Shown one piece after another: positions 15,449-17,671 of a stretch of 17,671 bases of DNA. The notes below the pieces were generated by a model. It had not been told where the DNA came from and made no database searches. It was given only the letters and a program-made list of their open reading frames with translations. The stretch's first letter is position 1. Each line of letters opens with the position of its first letter. Both the position numbers and the translations under genes were made by a program. Source of the stretch: an uncultured Chryseolinea sp. (GTDB taxonomy: Bacteria > Bacteroidota > Bacteroidia > Cytophagales > Cyclobacteriaceae); the NCBI GenBank assembly GCA_946478915.1, contig CAMLER010000019.1:1-17671 (forward strand). The letters are read 5' to 3'.

Positions 15449-16261
15449 TTACTCGTGAAAAACAAGCACGGGATAGTTCGCGATTACACTAATGGTTTTG
15501 ATTACACTTTTGTGAAACATTTCCTGAATAAAGTTTCTATGAATTGTACATAGTGCGAGCACATCATTCCCATTTCGATGAATGTAACTATTAATAGCAG
15601 GAGCGACGTCAGATGATCGAATTGAGTCAAACCGTATTGAATTTTCTTCGTCGTTCCAGTTTTCGCTAATGATGTACTGCAGTTCCTTCATCTCTTCATT
15701 GACGTCCTCACTGATTGCTTCTTCATTTACCTGCAAAACGGTCACTTCACAATTTAGACTATGCATAAAAGGTTTTAATTGCTTGAGTGGCAATTTTCGT
15801 TCGTGAAGATAGTCGTATGCATAAACCACACTTTGTATTTCGCTGTAAATGCACTCTTCTGGGATCAGCATTACGGGTACTTTGCTCCTGCGTATTGCGT
15901 GGTAGGTATTGCTTCCACGAAAAAATTCGATAAGGCTGTCGACGCCATGCGATCCCATCACTATCATATCAGTATCACTTGAGTATCGTGCGATCGTATC
16001 GCTAAGCAGGCTGGGTGATTCAATCACTTCAGATTCGCAGGATATTTTTAAGAATTTTCTTACTTCTTCACTCAATTGATTAAGCCGTTCCTCTACTGCT
16101 CCAATTGCAAGCTGGTGGTCAGTATCATTTATCGTTACATGGCCAGGCTGCACATTTACAAGCTTCAGGATCGATCCGGTGGCTTTGGACAACTTAGCCG
16201 CATAAGCTATCGCGTTCTGGGCGGCATTTGAAAAATCTATCGGGCACAGTATTTTTTTCAT
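15449..16261 (-). CDS. Universal stress protein, second copy with degenerate C-terminal half
   Basis: This 270-residue protein has two Usp-like halves. The first starts KILCPIDFSNAAQNAI and ends with an intact nucleotide motif GSHGVDSLIEFFRGS followed by IRRSKVPVMLIP. The second half keeps the terminal NYPVLVF strand but lacks the glycine motif: the corresponding segment reads CTIHRNFIQEMFHKS. One ATP site per chain is therefore expected. It is a separate transcription unit, convergent with the beta-CASP gene, and has tandem Fnr-type sites about 120-155 bp upstream. It is not a close copy of the other usp in the window, but the shared control suggests a common low-oxygen or energy-stress role. 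Confidence 0.87.
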   Translation of the reverse strand: MKKILCPIDFSNAAQNAIAYAAKLSKATGSILKLVNVQPGHVTINDTDHQLAIGAVEERLNQLSEEVRKFLKISCESEVIESPSLLSDTIARYSSDTDMIVMGSHGVDSLIEFFRGSNTYHAIRRSKVPVMLIPEECIYSEIQSVVYAYDYLHERKLPLKQLKPFMHSLNCEVTVLQVNEEAISEDVNEEMKELQYIISENWNDEENSIRFDSIRSSDVAPAINSYIHRNGNDVLALCTIHRNFIQEMFHKSVIKTISVIANYPVLVFHE

Positions 16262-16622
16262 GATCTGAATTATTACACGTTATCTGCTTCTTCGCATGCT
16301 ATAATATTCTTTAACATCGGGAAGCCGAAAAGGATTGCATCTGCAGTGAACTCAAGTTGCATATGAGGTCAATTAATTCCACTGATGATTATCAAAAAAA
16401 CCGCTGATTATTATCACTTTTAAACCAAGAAACAACACTCGGAAAGCCGGGCCTACAACCAATTTCTTCGTCGTCATTGGTTACCTTGCTTGCGATTGCT
16501 TACATTATGGTTAGCGTTAAAAAAAGCCGGGTTGTTAAGTTCAACGGACACGCTAGATCTGGGAGCGTATTCCAGGGAGACTTCCGGAAAAAAATAATTT
16601 CTTTAATTAATATTCTCCAAAG
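16262..16622. other. Intergenic region between the DUF6544-like gene and the second usp
   Basis: Besides the tandem operators at 16383-16416 it holds an inverted repeat AACCAAT/ATTGGTT (16457-16463 and 16476-16482, 12-nt loop). A 9-bp direct repeat AAAGCCGGG lies at 16443-16451 and 16523-16531. No T-tract follows the hairpin on the minus strand. No coding frame with recognisable sequence was seen on either strand. Confidence 0.45.
16383..16416 (-). promoter_or_regulatory. Tandem Fnr-type operators upstream of the second usp
   Basis: TGATgattATCA (16383-16394) and TGATtattATCA (16405-16416) are both perfect TGAT-N4-ATCA dyads and are exactly 22 bp apart. If used as in the other promoters, transcription would start near 16347 with an 86-nt leader. 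The expected -7 box there (GCAACTTG on the minus strand) is poor, so the promoter itself is less certain than the operators. Confidence 0.6.
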
Positions 16623-17671
16623 TCAGGCATGGCTTTTATGGTCGAGCTCCTTTTGACTAGCTGCTGAGTTATTCTCCTTTGTGCATGGATCCACTGGTCG
16701 GCCGTAACTGAATTTCATTTCTGATATCTCCACTTTTAGCCAGGTGAAAGTCGCTTTTCCCGTTTGCCATGATACTTCGCACTTATCAGCAATGCGAATG
16801 CTTCCAAAATTTCTATGACTCTTCACGGAAACCGTCCATTTTTGCAATGCGTAGTGATGATTAACATCGCGGTATCGCATTCCTTCAAAACTCTTTATGT
16901 CTCCATTGGGCTCAAAGCTAAAAACTCCGGAAACAGAAGTAAGACCATTGTCAATTGTTCCCAGGGCAGAAGTTTCTGATACATAATCCCAACGTATATA
17001 TGGTGCGAGCGCTGCCGTGGGAAACCACATCATTTCGGCCAGGAATCTCATCAATGTTCCCTGGTCGATTTCCTTACCTGCGCTGTCTGCAATTGGTATG
17101 GTGTACATTCCCTTGATAAACATATTACCATGACCATGAAGATATTTGTCGCGGGCGTTAATGGGTATCAAGCCGTAATTCACACGGGCATTCCAGATAA
17201 AACCCGGACTATGCGTATTTACAAATTGCTCGGCATTGAATGACAACCATTTGCCATTTTCTGTCGTGCGCATAGCACCCTGTTGCCTTAGGCAAAGTGT
17301 GCTGATGGGAGGATTGCCTATGATATTACTTCTAATCAACCATTTGCTAACGATGGGCGGCAGGTGTTGCAGACTTTGCGTCGTTATAATAGATTCTCTG
17401 GTTAAATCCGGTTTAAACATCTCGCGTACCTCTGAGCGAACCATTGCATGAAAACGACGGCGTTGAAAAGCAATGATAATGGCAATACACAATATTATGT
17501 TGGCAATCGTTACAAACCTCGCTGAATCCCAATTCAGGAAAATAGTAATCTGGGAGACCAGTAGAAAGGTACACGCAAGCGTGAGCCAGAAGTCTTTTTT
17601 TGAAAGATACAATGTAACGACCAGCGCGAATGCTCCGACGGTGGCGGCTTGAACCCGCACTTCATTGGCTT
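16623..17671 (-). CDS. DUF6544-like membrane protein, 5' partial
   Basis: The frame stays open to the window edge. A GTG at 17658-17660 is possible but the upstream codons remain coding (…ANEVRVQAATVGAF), so the true start is probably outside. Three short membrane helices occupy about residues 5-65 counted from that GTG. A soluble domain follows with LPPIVSKWLIRS (98-109), LRQQGAMRT, GKWLSFNAEQ, PGFIWNARV, FLAEMMWFPTAAL and a C-terminal SYGRPVDP. This pattern matches my recollection of the DUF6544 family, whose function is unknown. It shows no link to respiration and no Fnr-type site, and is probably a neighbour, not a member, of the low-oxygen regulon. The final 20 residues are hydrophilic with no clear motif. 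Confidence 0.7.
   Translation of the reverse strand, partial: ANEVRVQAATVGAFALVVTLYLSKKDFWLTLACTFLLVSQITIFLNWDSARFVTIANIILCIAIIIAFQRRRFHAMVRSEVREMFKPDLTRESIITTQSLQHLPPIVSKWLIRSNIIGNPPISTLCLRQQGAMRTTENGKWLSFNAEQFVNTHSPGFIWNARVNYGLIPINARDKYLHGHGNMFIKGMYTIPIADSAGKEIDQGTLMRFLAEMMWFPTAALAPYIRWDYVSETSALGTIDNGLTSVSGVFSFEPNGDIKSFEGMRYRDVNHHYALQKWTVSVKSHRNFGSIRIADKCEVSWQTGKATFTWLKVEISEMKFSYGRPVDPCTKENNSAASQKELDHKSHA

Noticed and set aside
16457..16482. Inverted repeat AACCAAT/ATTGGTT as a terminator for the DUF6544-like gene
   Set aside because: It lies about 140 bp past the stop with a 12-nt loop, no T-tract and only a 7-bp A/T-rich stem.
1..17671. tRNA, rRNA, CRISPR arrays, insertion sequences, phage or plasmid functions
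   Set aside because: No clover-leaf sequence, repeated spacer pattern, transposase or integrase sequence, or terminal inverted repeats were seen. The window is ordinary chromosomal operons.

Overview
This window looks like a piece of a Bacteroidota genome, most likely Cytophagales-like. The reasons are a clade II (atypical) nos cluster with a lipoprotein-type NosZ, start codons preceded by A/T-rich sequence without Shine-Dalgarno motifs, and -7 boxes of the TAnnTTTG type. The gene content describes a low-oxygen, denitrification-linked respiratory island. Almost everything is on the minus strand.

Layout, left to right. (1) 1-386: the N-terminus of a quinol-type nitric oxide reductase. After about 86 residues it switches, in frame, into pyruvate dehydrogenase E1-alpha sequence, probably a chimeric contig end. 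(2) 587-952: a group III truncated haemoglobin. (3) 1023-7370: the nitrous oxide reductase cluster, read right to left as lipoprotein cytochrome c, nosZ, a strong terminator hairpin, a NosB-like membrane protein, nosL, nosD, nosF, nosY. (4) 7639-9009: hemN. (5) 9088-13806: an operon read right to left as tandem universal stress protein, copper ATPase ccoI/fixI, a 4-hydroxybutyrate/acetate CoA-transferase-type enzyme, ccoS. (6) 14046-15443, the only plus-strand gene: a beta-CASP metallo-beta-lactamase RNase-like protein. (7) 15449-16261: a second universal stress protein. (8) 16623-17671: a DUF6544-like membrane protein running off the right edge.

The genes seem to be tied together by a Crp/Fnr-type operator, TGA-N6-TCA (best copies TGAT-N4-ATCA). 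It lies upstream of norB/norZ, the cytochrome c-nosZ operon, hemN, the usp-ccoI operon and the second usp. In four of these the operator centre lies 32.5-33.5 bp from a TAnnTTTG-like -7 box, as expected for a class II activator at about -41.5. In three promoters (hemN and both usp genes) there is a second operator exactly 22 bp upstream. No regulator gene is present in the window.

A plausible joint role is anaerobic or microaerobic N-oxide respiration. NO is reduced by NorB/NorZ and perhaps buffered by the globin. N2O is reduced by NosZ, matured by NosDFYL. Haem is supplied without oxygen by HemN, and copper oxidase maturation is handled by CcoI/CcoS. The stress proteins and the CoA-transferase are co-expressed. 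The structural ccoNOP genes are not in the window. No tRNA, rRNA, CRISPR array, insertion sequence or prophage was seen.
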